A stretch of 64,000 nt of DNA from Diphasiastrum complanatum (Eukaryota > Streptophyta > Lycopodiopsida > Lycopodiales > Lycopodiaceae). Below, in pieces: positions 1-11,008 of this stretch. The stretch lies in contig CM055092.1 in assembly GCA_029204225.1 (NCBI GenBank), forward strand, positions 88,135,666 through 88,199,665, written 5' to 3'. The position numbers were made by a program, and so were the translations under genes. The first letter of the stretch is position 1. Every line of letters begins with the position of its first letter. Under the pieces are notes generated by a model. That model was not told the origin of the DNA. It saw nothing but the letters and a program-made list of their open reading frames with translations, and ran no database searches.

Positions 1-2107
1 ATGCGATAGGGAAACGACAAAAGCTTGAAATCTCTAGCAAAAAAACATTGCACTATGTTTGGCCAGATTGCAAATACAATGTTGAGAAGAGTTCAAGTTG
101 GGTGGTGCCAAATCAATTTAATCATAAAGTCCTCTTTGCTAAGTCATTTTCTAGAAAAACTCAAGGGAACATACAATTGCCAAGGCTATTAGAATCTTGT
201 AGACAACTCAACCAAAAAAAAATTCCGTCTATAGTCATCAATAGAATGTATGAAATCAATAGCTTTTGCATACTTCCTTGGAGTATCCAACCAGCTCCAC
301 AATCAGATTTCTTATCTTCTTTCATCGCCTTCATAACCATACTTTAAGTTCTATTTAGATCTCTCCCAATTGATGTAAAAAGAACTATGAATTTCCGCGT
401 TTTCAAAGAAGAACAAATCTTTCCAAAGTTCTTATTGTGTCTTCCTCCAAGAGATCCACCTCCCCCCACATGCCTCATCCTGCCACAAGCATCTTTGTAG
501 AAACCCTGAAACCCTACACTATTGCTCTCTCCACAACCTCAAGAATGTTCAAGAAAAGTGCACCAAACATTTATGTAATGTGGCAATATTACAAAAAATC
601 AGTTTTTTAATCAGTCTCCCGGAACATTGCATTTCGGAAATTCCGGAACGACATTCCAATGCAACACAGTGTGACTCTTCCAATCCAAGATTAACCAATG
701 AGTGGCTTTTAAGGAAAGAATCGATCACACGACATGTTCATCATTAAATGTTCCAAGAACGAAACCTAGATTTAGCACATCTAATCATAGGCAAATTATA
801 TCTTTATTGAAAAACAGAACAAATAAAGAATACAACTTAATCCAATTTCACAAGAAGACATATCTAATCAAGAAAAAAAGGGAACTAGTGACTTTCACTT
901 TATAGAAGAGGATGAGAAGCAAAATGAAGGTATTAATCTTTTCCTTAATAAGAAGGTTCAGCTTAGAGAGCAATTCCATGTTGGTTAGCTACCAAGGCCC
1001 TACTAACAAGATTCACTTTGATTGTCTTGTAGAGTCATAAGACTACCAAATATCTTCATATCTTTTACTTATTTTGCAATTGTAGCTAATTTTTTTTGGT
1101 GTCATGCTTATTGATGTATTACAAAGGCAGAACAAATCTGAAAACTATTAAAGAGTGACTAAATACCAAAGGACATCCCTTTCATCGTAGAAGAGCTACT
1201 AGTGTCTCATTGGAACTTCTTGAGCAAAATGTTGGGAGCATGAAATGCATTTACTATTCCAAGAAAGAAATTGCAGAATAAAAAGATAATTTTGTAAACA
1301 AGGTGGAAGTTTCCCATAAGCTTTGGCGTATGCAGTTTTTAAAACTAAAACAGCTTGCGGAAGTATCCTTAGAGATCTATCCAATCAAAGCTTAGAAGGT
1401 AGATATAGTGTGGTTGTATATTTAATTGAAGCAAATGCTACTGACAAAATACTTCATTGCTTATGTTTCAGCACCTTTGAATTTTAGCTCAACTTGTTAC
1501 CAAGGTTATAAAATATTTCTCCATATTCAGCGTGAAGCTTTTATTGAAGCTGACATAATACATATCATACAAAAGAACGAGGAAGTATACTATTTTTAAC
1601 AAAAAGATCAGAGCAAGTAAAGTATCAGCCTTATTTACTAGAAACAATCAAATGCCATGTCACACATAAATAAACTTCTTAACTTCAACTCCACCTCATC
1701 GAGTGGTCTTCTATTCTTATCCCTAACAATTTGCTGCTACTCTGACTTTAACAGGTTGATTCAACTGATGTCAGGTTTTTGCCTGACAGACTTTTGGAAA
1801 AACCGTTTCACCTGCTGCTGCTGATCTACCGAGACTTCCAAGTAGAATGTATTGAAGCTTTACTTTTTAGGCCAGAAAGGAAAGAACAGTAGGACAGCCC
1901 TATATTCCAGCGTCTATTATTTATTCAGCCACGAGCAACAGAATTGCTCAAGGCCATGAAAGGCACCTGAAGAAGCTGTTCGGCCTATCTCATTCTGCAG
2001 ATAAAGGCTTTTAACTCTGATATGTGCTTCTTGTACACATAACTCAAAGTCACTAGAAAAGTTTCTATGAGTGAACTTCATCAAACTCCAAAGTAATCAG
2101 TCCCCAT
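1..2107. other. AT-rich sequence without recognised genes
   Basis: I see no convincing coding sequence, RNA gene or element terminus in this stretch. A short cluster of self-complementary words (TTCCGGAA and GGAACG types) lies at about 618-665 and resembles clusters further on. The final few hundred bases are probably 3' untranslated or downstream sequence of the EF-hand gene that ends at 2108 on the minus strand. Confidence 0.5.
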
Positions 2108-4019
2108 TCACTCAATTCCAGCAGTTTTCATCAAATTGCTGAACTCGTCATAACTCAGGCCATCATCTTTGTCCAGGTCAAAAGTGTTTATTGTTGACTC
2201 AACAAGCTGCAAGAAGTTCAAGAAGCAAAATTGGTTGATTAGTAGCTGTCACAGTTAGTCACGAATCTTTTTCTTCCATTTATATGATGTAAATCCAAAT
2301 TCATACAAGGGCAGATGACACTATTTTTCACACAATTATGTTTGATCACAAACAACGACCAATCGTTGACCTAACTCACACACAAGGTGCCACAAGATAC
2401 TCACAGCTAATCAGCTGCTCTCTCAGATCCATGCCTAAGCTAATAGCATGTGCTCATGCTTAGTCAAACCTGGACCAGTAGTGGCTAGAATGCTTGTAAA
2501 GGAATGTGGATGTGTGTAAGCACATTTGTGGCTGTGCATTCATGGAGAATTTATTCTTTTACTATTTCAAGAAATACTACACCTTGGGAATTATGATTCT
2601 GAGCAATGGATAATCAGAAAATCATGTATCAAGCTCATTAAAGCCCTAGGATATCACTCGTGTAGGATAAACGGTCAACATGGTAACTTCAGTGTCCATA
2701 ACGAGTTACCCTCATAGGAAGCACCATGATTTTCCAAGTTTGGACTCTAGCACAAGTGTCATCGTAATAAGCAGAGTATGGTGAAGTCACTTTGGTTTAC
2801 TGTCATGCCAAATGCTGATAAAAGATGCAGTTAAAAAGAGTGCTATCACCAACAACATACTTGAAGTCAGTAGACTAGGTTACAATGACATCTACTATAG
2901 TGGTATCTGTATAGTTGGTTTGAAATTTTCACTTCTGCTTTGGGAACCAGATTCGAAAGTCTTATGCCCCTTGTATATATCATACCAAGACACGATTACT
3001 ATGGTTTTTCGTAGCTGAATTATGACAATGACTTTCCTTTTGGCTTTGTTAATAGATTCTGAGCCCATAACAGTTACAGTAAAGCTAAAGATGCCACCCC
3101 AATCAGGAAGTTATGTTTAATTTGCCAAATTAAAAACTTAAAGCTCCCCTTAATTTGTGAATCAGTACTAGAATCTGGCACCAGTTCTTTTGTCTTAGAA
3201 GGTATGTAATGAGTGGACTAAGGAGGTTACTGAATCAAAGGCAACTGAAAATTCTTTCCTGAGCAGGATTCTGTAACTCAGAATGATGATACATTTTCTA
3301 GTGCATGTAGCACTGTTATTACTCACCAAGGGAGTCAGGTTGCAAAGGTTCAAAGTAAATAAAATCTGCAGCAGCAGGCAAGATACCACCCACATTGTCT
3401 TAAGCAGTTTGTATACAACTTTGTAAACATGGCCATCTTCAAGCCTCTAATCTCTCAAATTTAACGAAGTGAGTCATGAAATCAGCAGACTCACTTAACT
3501 TTTGAACCTTTAAATTTTGCACTCCTGTTTATATTTCTGTATTACAGTGTGTATACCTCATCAAGTCCAATTCGAGCAAGAGGTTCAGCACAGGCCAAAA
3601 GCATTGCGTCTGATATTTCTTCTCTTGAAATTTTTCCATCCCCATTTTTGTCATAGAATTTGAAAAGTACTGTTGACACAGTAAAATCAGCATATTCCTA
3701 GTAAACAAAAGTATTGGTTCCTCTTCTTAGGTGATAACCCCAAATATAGAAAGCTTCTAATGAACGTATACATAAGCAATTTCATCTATGTATTTGATAA
3801 ACTGAATACACACTTAGACTGAAGAACTGCATTGTCAACATGAAATGGTTGATTTCCCAAAACTCACAATGAAAGAAAGGAACAAACCATGCAACTTTGC
3901 ATCCCGACTATTCATGCTCCGCACAGTTGCAATATAGTCGCAGATTTCCTCAAAACTAAGGGTTCCACTTTCATCTTTGTCAATGATTTTGAAAAGCCTC
4001 TCTGCGCAGGGATTCCCCA
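2108..4019 (-). CDS. EF-hand calcium-binding protein, calcineurin B-like (3' exons)
   Basis: Three exons can be read on the minus strand: 4019-3868, 3697-3557 and 2206-2108. Donors are GTGAGT after exon 1 and GTATAC after exon 2, acceptors end in AG, and all joins keep phase. The joined product has three EF-hand loops, DKDESGTLSFEE, DKNGDGKISREE and DLDKDDGLSYDEF, and ends at TGA at 2110-2108. A segment starting NPCAERLFKIID before the first visible loop matches the layout of calcineurin B and CBL-type proteins, where an earlier EF-hand should precede it. I could not find that upstream exon, so the N-terminus is missing or lies beyond long introns above 4019. Proteins of this family bind Ca2+ and regulate phosphatases or kinases; the partner here is unknown. 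The visible exons carry no stop or frameshift, so the gene may be functional. The family is clear; the exact orthologue is not. Confidence 0.75.
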
Positions 4020-4021
4020 CT

Positions 4022-5366
4022 GTTCAAAAGAGACACTTGAGATCAAGCAATAAACTGTAAATGATGGCAAAAGGATCTTAATGCCAGAATATGTAATGGA
4101 GTAGTACTTGTTTCCAGTTGCAACCACAAAATTGCACTTGCAAGGAACAAGCTCATCTCAAGGTCACGACCATGAAAAAAATAGTATTGATGCTCTAACC
4201 AGCTCTCTTCGAACCTTTCTGACCTAACATTATATGCAGGGGATATAATGTTCTTCCATGTGCATGCATAGACTTTTAGTTTTTCTTTTCTCAGCATGCT
4301 TTTTTTCCCAATCCAATCATCTATGTTCTATATTATGGAAAATATAGCATGTGACATGTGACATGAGCACTTAATAATAAAGACCAAAAATGAAGTAAGA
4401 AACATTGCCTCCTTTTCCCACATCCAAAGAGAAGCCCTTGCCACCCTAGGACGTAAGAAGGATTATTTAGCCCTAATCCCTCTTACCTTCAACATATAGC
4501 TTCCAAACTACATCGAAGAATGAAAGTGGAAATTTTAGCTTCTTGGAGTTATGGTTACGTCAAGAAGAAAATGAAAGTCGATATTGCACTCCACAACATC
4601 TCCGTGGGTGCAATGTCATCGGAGGTCATCTGCCTCTACAGACCTCAAAAATGCTGTGCACTACAGTTGTAGATTATTATATGTCTGGACAGGGACAGCT
4701 ATGTGGACCATGAATCAGCGCTTGATTAAATATCATGTGGACCTTGTAGTACTAAGCTTCGGTGTTTTGGATCCAACACCTGTTATTGGCATTTATTAGG
4801 GCATTTCTTATTGAAGTGCATCTGTTGGTTCCCACACATGGCGTGGCACAGCTTCCTTGCTTGAGGATCTTTGACATCTATATTAATAGGCCACAAGCCC
4901 CATCATCAGTGGTTGATTGATGAGACTATCGGTTTAAAAATCTTAGTCTAGCATATTTAGATGTGCTTCAGTTCATGTACAGCAGAACATTAGTAGAGAT
5001 TGTTGCTCCATCACCAATTAGACGTTCTACATTGATTGATCTATGCACTTGCAGTCTCTTCTTATCTCTCAATTTGTGTTCTATGGGTGTTTTTCTCACA
5101 ACTCGATACCAGAGCACTTTTGGCCAAGGAAAGAGTGGTTGCAAATACATCCAGATGTTATAGTTCCACCTACAATAGGCAAGAGTGTTGTTTGACTCTT
5201 AGAAGCCCGTTCCGACCAAAATGGGTTGGAACGTTCTGTTCCGACTGTTCCGTCTGTTCCGGAACGTACTGGGTTGGAACGATTTAGTGTAGGTTAACAA
5301 AAAAATTAAAGACCCTGCTGGCCCGCTCATTTAGACGCTCATTGCATTCTAAACATATAAGACCAG
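4022..5366. other. Intergenic or intronic sequence with a GGAACG word cluster
   Basis: No coding exon is recognised. At about 5208-5284 there is a cluster of GTTCC and GGAAC words, including GGAACGTTCTGTTCC and GTTCCGGAAC, which looks like a heat-shock-element array in base pattern only. The rest may hold 5' introns of the minus-strand EF-hand gene. Confidence 0.4.
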
Positions 5367-5476
5367 TCGTTTGTGAGGATGGGAGCAACTCTTCTAGATG
5401 GGGTGGTTGTGGAAGAAGACACCATGGTTGCAGTGGAGCTCTTGTATCTCAAAACACGCGTGTCCTATCTGGACAA
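5367..5476 (+). pseudogene. Gamma-type carbonic anhydrase exon, frameshifted
   Basis: The frame from 5367 reads SFVRMGATLLDGVVVEEDTMVA, which matches the conserved AFxGMGATLLDGVVVE segment of plant mitochondrial gamma carbonic anhydrases, the left-handed beta-helix subunits of respiratory complex I. After that the family's reading continues one base out of frame as GALVSQNTRVLSGQ, matching the usual AAGALVxQNTRxPSGE, so one base has been lost or gained near 5433. The exon is bounded by an AG at 5365-5366 and a GT at 5477-5478. I found no neighbouring exons such as the usual GGNPAKF segment. I take it to be a fragment of a dead gene copy, perhaps moved by a transposon. Confidence 0.72.
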
Positions 5477-7470
5477 GTATTTACAGTCCTGAACTTGATG
5501 CTTGTTAACAAATTGAAGTGACAGATTAATCTCTATTTGCATGATTTACAATAGGATCTTGCATTTGCAATTTACCATTCTTTATAAGATAGAGACATCT
5601 AGAATCGTGTGTTCTTCAGCTACACTATTCCACCTTACATTCTTCTTTACAGCTGGATTATAGAAAATGATTCCATACCTCTGGGGCTGGTTTGTTGTAA
5701 ATGCGTTCTACCCTTCTTGAATTGTTGTAAACTCCGCCATCTTACCAATTTGCCATCCTCAATATCCGGAAGTGATAACTAACAGATAAAAATCCTTGGT
5801 AAAAAAATACTTTTTTTTTGTTTTTGTTTTCAAGGGCCCGGAACGCGTTCTGGAACGCAGAACGCGTTCCGTTGCAGAACGGAACATGTTGACTGTAGAA
5901 AGCAGGTTTTAAGAAAAAAATCCTAGTTTTGAATTTTGGGCTCCAATAGTAAATGAGGAGGCCAAATATTGATTCTGATAGCATTTTTGGACTCTTGGAA
6001 TCGGCTTGCTGTTAGGGTATGCAAAAGCTTAAATCCAACAGGCTGTTAGAAGCTAGGGTGCCAGAAATACCAATTTTCAGGGTCTTTAGTCGTCAGCATT
6101 TTCATATTTTGAATTTAAAAAGACGAACGAATCATTTATCTTCCTACAGTAGCACACTACAAAATCGATTGTTAATCACATGGTCAGAAGTTGAGAAATC
6201 AAAGATCTACCTTAAGAACCCTTTCACAAATTGCAGATTGTATCTTCAAAACTTGTGGAAATCACAATTCGTCCTTTTCGGTTTTCTTCACATTGATCCC
6301 TTTCAACTATTGAAATATCGGTGGGTATCTATAGTTTGCTGAAATTTGATCCATAAAAATCTCATGCTGCTCTCATTACATATTCTAGAAGCCTCAGTTT
6401 ACATATTTGGTGCATAATCTTATTGCTAGAATATCATTCTTACTATGGTAGCTTGTACTTTCTGCTGGTACATCATGTTGCTTTCTTAGTACTAAAAGGC
6501 CTTTTTGATTAAGAAGTTCCATCAGATGGAGGAAAATTTCAGCGCACAAATGTATGAAAAACGTTTACACACCAATCAATAGTAAGGATTACTACGTCCC
6601 AATCTATGAATATCAACGTATGGAACACCAGTGCTAAAAATTAATGAGTGCACATTTCATGTCTATGACTAGACTAACCATTAATAGGCGTCTGTGTTGT
6701 GGCTATGCAGGGATATGGAGCACACTAACCGGAAGCCAGCACAAGAATTTTGGATCCAGCAAACCACAATGATTATCACAAGTCAAGAACCAGCAAGATG
6801 AGTTCACTATGGAACCTCAGCCTGGGAAGCCTTAAGTGGGTTGTCTCAAGATTAGTCAAGATGGAAATGGACATAGAACTGTGCTAGGGCTTCCTACGAC
6901 ATAATGTACACCTTGCCACGAAATTCCATCGAAAATGGCAACCCTTTCAAGAACTACAAAATGTTCATGATAAAAACTTACACACAGGAACTTATGCTAT
7001 TTGATAGGGATTACCCAATTCTCCCTTAAGCCTTTAAATTAACTCCATAAGGCTAAGCTCTCTTTGGAGCTCTTTGTAAATAGCATACTCTCCTCTTCAC
7101 TAGAGGTTAAGGGAGCTAGCATCTATTTGGCTTTCACTCTCTACAAATTGTGAATCTCTCGCAGGAACTGCACAGCTAAGGGATTATGAACTTCTACACT
7201 TCTTGAGAACTGTGTGTGTATCTATGCAGCTTGCTAGCTCTCTTTCTTTGCTTTTCAACGTTTGTAATGCACTACTTCCACAAGCCATTCAATGCACCCT
7301 TGCCCAGTATGTATGGTTTGACTCCAAGATTGCACTACGCTTGTATTTGATTTCTGCAGATTTTGAGCTTCCCAGGCTTGTAATTGTTTGGGGCTCGAGG
7401 ACAATTCTGGAAACTTGCTGCAAAGCAGACCCTGGGGCTATGTTTGCATAGCAGATCTTTGGGCTGTCTG
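5477..7470. other. Unassigned sequence with palindromic word cluster
   Basis: No gene is recognised. A second GGAACG/GAACGCGTTC cluster lies at about 5835-5895. Open frames at 6019-6342 are AT-rich and show no domain. The stretch from about 6700 to 7450 has no homology that I can name. Confidence 0.4.
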
Positions 7471-7474
7471 CAAG

Positions 7475-7606
7475 TGTAGATAGGTCGGCACGTCTGCGCT
7501 TTTAGACTCCTATCTACAAATGAACCCCGTAGGTCTGCCCTGATCAAATCGACACAAGTCTTCTATGCAGACAGGGCCTCAGGCCTGTAAAAATGCAGGC
7601 CTGAGG
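7475..7606. repeat. Two perfect inverted repeats upstream of LINE debris
   Basis: TGTAGATAGG at 7475-7484 is repeated inverted as CCTATCTACA at 7509-7518 (10-bp arms, 24-base loop). CCTCAGGCCTG at 7577-7587 is repeated inverted at 7596-7606 (11-bp arms, 8-base loop). Both arms are perfect. They lie just 5' of LINE-derived coding sequence, so they could be part of that element's untranslated region. Confidence 0.7.
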
Positions 7607-7715
7607 TCTAGCAGGGAAGCCAGCTATGGGCAGCCACCATATATCTTCTCTAAAAGTTTTTTGAGGAAAATAATCTTGCTCTTCAAGGTACTTCTGTAGA
7701 CTCTTTCCAAAAGGC

Positions 7716-8519
7716 TCTTCTTAACTAGCCAGAAAGACACTACAGCACACTGATGTTTGTTGTGTGGCTCCCACAGCCTTGTATGCTGCAGAGACTTGGT
7801 GTACTGGTATCTCCTCCTCTGATTTCTCTCGTCTACAGGTTACCGTGTTATCACGCATGATTCGAGCTAAGTCCTCAGTTTCACACCAGAGTATCTTGGC
7901 TAAGTTTGCAGTCACTCCCCTTCAGCTTGATGCCATCTTTCAAGCAGGTCAGGCCACCATAGCCGCATCAGGACAGGTCACAGAACAAGAACAGGCTTCA
8001 CCCTGCTCTTCCTCAGCAAGTCATCAACAACCGTTGTAGGTCATCGCCTCCACATCTAGTGTAGAACCTCAGCTGCCACCGCACCAAGACAACATTGTCA
8101 AAGGACAGAACACAACACATGGCAATTCCACCCCGTTTCCAACAGTTGTCTCTGCTCATCTGTCTCACGATTACACTCCCTCCCAACCTATGGAGGGATT
8201 TATTATCTATGAACTAGGTTGGCTAAAACAAGAACTGCGGGAACTTCAACAACAGGTAAACTATTTGGAATCGGAAAGTGGAAAAATCAAGTTGAAAATG
8301 GGAGAGCTGCAGGCTGAAAATCTGGTATTGAAGACGGAGCTCATAGAGGTGAATGATAAAATGAAGAAAGAAATGGACGCATTGACGCATGAGCTTAGGG
8401 CCCAACCTATTCGTAGGGTTGTTCCCTCTCACCTACACTATTTAGATTATATATTAATGAGCTTGCGAGAGTCATTGAGCATAGTGGTGGTACAGGTTGC
8501 AGGCTTGGGGATATTCTGA
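7716..8519 (+). pseudogene. LINE C-terminal fragment fused in frame to a coiled-coil ORF
   Basis: The first part (7764-8039) matches the region after the reverse transcriptase of the LINE at 8880-9060: ALYAAETW, LSRMIRAKSSV and LDAIF occur in both copies. It stops at TAG (8037-8039), but the same frame continues for 50 codons of Ser/Thr/Pro/Gln-rich linker to Met at 8190. From there it runs into about 65 residues of strongly heptad-like coiled coil, with motifs LKQELRELQQQ and KMGELQAENLVLKTELIEV, before a LINE segment resumes near 8415. A coiled coil is typical of LINE ORF1 proteins, so the order here (RT tail, linker, coil, RT) suggests tandem or rearranged LINE copies. One amber codon interrupts about 250 codons. 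I do not know the linker or coil family. Confidence 0.6.
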
Positions 8520-9420
8520 TTGCCATTCTCCTATAGGCAGATGATGTAGCTTTAGTCTCCTCGACTAGAGAGGGTTTACAGAGACAGTTGGACCATGATT
8601 TCTGCACCAGATGGGGCTTGCAAGTTAATATTGAGAAGATCAAAGTTATGGTCTTCAACACTTCATGCAAAGACGGGGGGCTTACTCTAGATGGACAGTC
8701 GTTGAAGATTGTGTCATCCTATACCTATCTTGGGATTCTTTTCACTGGTCCTATATTTGGTATGAGACATGCAGCTACAGCCAGACTTGGGAAGGGACAT
8801 GCCTCCTTGGTCCAGCTTGAGCGAGTTTGCTTTCAGAGATTTATTTGGGATGCCCTGAGTAAGTGTTAGCTATTTGATACTTTTGTCTCCCCCACAACAT
8901 TGTATGCTGCAGAGGCATGGTGCCCAGGGCTCACCTCAATTGATTGGGCCAGTATCTCACACCTACAGGTCCTTATGCTATCACGGATGATACGGGCTAA
9001 ACCCTCTGTCCCGCACCAGATTATCCTAGCAGAGTTTGCAGTTCCACCTCTATAGCTCGATGCCATCTTCCTTCTCATCTCATATATATAGTGTCTCAGG
9101 CTGCTTCCCACTCATGCAGAGATACCCACAGGCAACACTCACATTATCTCACCACCTTCACAGTCTAGGCTATCACTTGTCATGGTTCTCACATACATCA
9201 CGTCTATTGGATACTTTTGGCATCTCTATATACCTCCCATCAGGTACCCATAATTATCTCCATCGTACATGGCAGGGCCAGTTAGGGGTTAAACCCGACT
9301 ATTACAAGACTCATTTCTTGCAGATGGATGCTGTGGAGACCCCAGTTCTACCACGCTATCGGGATTATCCCATGGCCTGAGATTCACATTGGGCCAGTTA
9401 CGAGTCTCATCCAATGTTTC
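8415..9420 (+). pseudogene. LINE (non-LTR retrotransposon) reverse transcriptase remnant
   Basis: Read across frames, the segment carries the end of the RT palm (LFRLYINELARVIEHS), the catalytic box written as stop-ADD in place of YADD (TAT changed to TAG at about 8535), then thumb motifs VNIEKIKVMVFN and YTYLGILFTG, and the C-terminal region with LYAAEAW, LMLSRMIRAKPSVPHQII and, at about 9378, LRFTLGQLRVSS. The last motif recurs in the LINE tail at 23160, so both belong to one family. Several stops and frameshifts make it inactive. It is cut off at about 9420 by palindromic TTCGAA words and microsatellites. Confidence 0.8.
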
Positions 9421-9427
9421 ACAAATC

Positions 9428-9520
9428 GCCGATTCGAACAGCGAACCACGATTCGAATCGGGCCGATTCGAATCAAGGAACTGTTCGAATCGGCCCCCTG
9501 GAAAAAAAGTGCCTGAATAG
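9428..9520. repeat. GATTCGAATC palindromic word cluster
   Basis: GATTCGAA, ATTCGAATC and TTCGAATC words are repeated in alternating order at short, irregular spacing. Each word is nearly its own reverse complement. The cluster starts exactly where the LINE homology ends, and a similar cluster follows the LINE tail at 24200. Confidence 0.7.
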
Positions 9521-9557
9521 CCCCCCTTTCGCATTTCTGGTGATTGGTCTGGCATTC

Positions 9558-9559
<2 letters not shown>

Positions 9560-9591
<32 letters not shown>

Positions 9592-9615
9592 ATTGATTGA
9601 TTTGCCATTGTGTGC

Positions 9616-9712
<97 letters not shown>

Positions 9713-9980
9713 GCATTTGCCATTGTGTGTGTGTGAGGGCTTTGTGTGTGCGTGATTGAGTGGGTGTGTGAGGAGGGTGAGTGTGTGTGTGTGAGAGAGA
9801 GAGTGTGAGTGTGTGTATGACATGTGTGAGTGTGTGATATTGTGTGTGTGTGAGTGTGTGTGTGAGAGAGTGTGTGAGATTGTGTGTGTGTGTGAGAGAG
9901 AGAGAGAATAGATTGTGTGTGTGAGTGTGTGTGTGAGCATCGAGATTGTGTGTGAGAGTGTGAGCACTGAGATTTGTTAG
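9560..9980. repeat. Compound (GA)n/(GT)n microsatellite region
   Basis: A (GA)15 run at 9560-9589 is followed by (TG)n then (AG)n at 9610-9709. A further 270 bases are built almost wholly from GTGT and GAGA words. Open frames across it encode only Ser-Leu or His-Thr repeats and are not genes. Confidence 0.95.
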
Positions 9981-10433
9981 AAATGTGAACTCCTGCAACT
10001 TTGTCGCAGCACGAAAAAGAAACGAAGGTCGAACGAGAACAATTCGTGACAGTCAACGTCCCTTGACTTGAAGCATGAACGATTTGCGAATCATTCGTGA
10101 ATCGTAAACACACCTCCAGGACCGCAAACCGCAAAGGGACGCAAAACGAAAAACTACGAAAGAAACGAAGAGAACAAAAGCAAACGAGAGATTACGAAAC
10201 AAACGAAGAGGAATCTTCCGCGCTGCCAGCTGGCAGCTCAACGGGCTTGGAGTCGTAGACTTCACGCCCAGGTGAAACGAGGCAACGACAAGGACTAACT
10301 GATTAGTTGATTAGCGTTAACTAGTCTTGTGATTTCTGCGTTTAGCCCATCTTGTAAACTCCACACTGTGGAGGTATAAACGATCCTCTCTGGATCATAA
10401 ACATAGTGAAGAGATAAGGAAACCAGATCTGTA

Positions 10434-10510
<77 letters not shown>

Positions 10511-10690
10511 GAGCAAAAAAGAAAAATACTAGAGCTGTGCATCAAAGTCTGCCAACGAGCAGAACACAGCGAAAGAGAACTGATAATACAGTCGCTCTAT
10601 TTTCGTGCATCTCCTTGTCTTGTGTCATCTGTCTTGATTGCTGGAAACCAATGTGTTCTGTGATGTGCAGTCGGGTGTCTAGGTTCCTAT
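9981..10690 (+). repeat. Possible solo LTR or element 5' region
   Basis: This stretch has LTR-like composition: GAAACGAAG-type words as in the copia LTR at 25056, a TATAAA box at about 10374, and (GA)33 at 10441-10507. A perfect 16-bp palindrome, GCTGCCAGCTGGCAGC, lies at 10222-10237. I could not find paired termini or a target-site duplication, so the call is tentative. Confidence 0.3.
10441..10507. repeat. (AG)n microsatellite
   Basis: An uninterrupted AG run of about 33 units inside the LTR-like stretch, just 3' of a TATAAA box. Confidence 0.97.
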
Positions 10691-10776
10691 AAAAGCTTCC
10701 GCGCAAAAAAGAAAATTCAAAGACAAAAAATCGTTCGCGATTAAGAAGACGAAACAGTTCCGCTTCCGCGACAAGA

Positions 10777-10935
10777 TTGTGTGTGTGTGTGTGTGTGAGT
10801 GTGTGTGTGAGAGTATGTGCATCGTGTGTGTGGTGTCAGGACTCACGTGTGCATGAGTTTCGGTGTGTGTGAAACTTGAGTGTGTGTCATGTGTGTGACT
10901 CTCACGAGACTTGAGTGCTCAAGTGTGACTTGTGA
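10777..10935. repeat. GT-rich simple sequence 5' of hAT
   Basis: The sequence is made of GTGTGTGAG-type words with scattered single-base changes, like the 9720-9980 stretch. It immediately precedes the first hAT exon and may mark the element's 5' side, but no terminal inverted repeat was found. Confidence 0.7.
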
Positions 10936-11008
10936 TTAGGGTGAATCGCGATAATTCAAAATTGCTTGAAGATTCAAGAATCAAGATATCGAGTTGTGAT
11001 TGGTCTTC

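Noticed and set aside
9289-10134. 281-codon frame on the minus strand rich in His-Thr and Leu-Ser
   Set aside because: It is produced by GT/GA simple sequence; its ends are LINE debris and LTR-like sequence.
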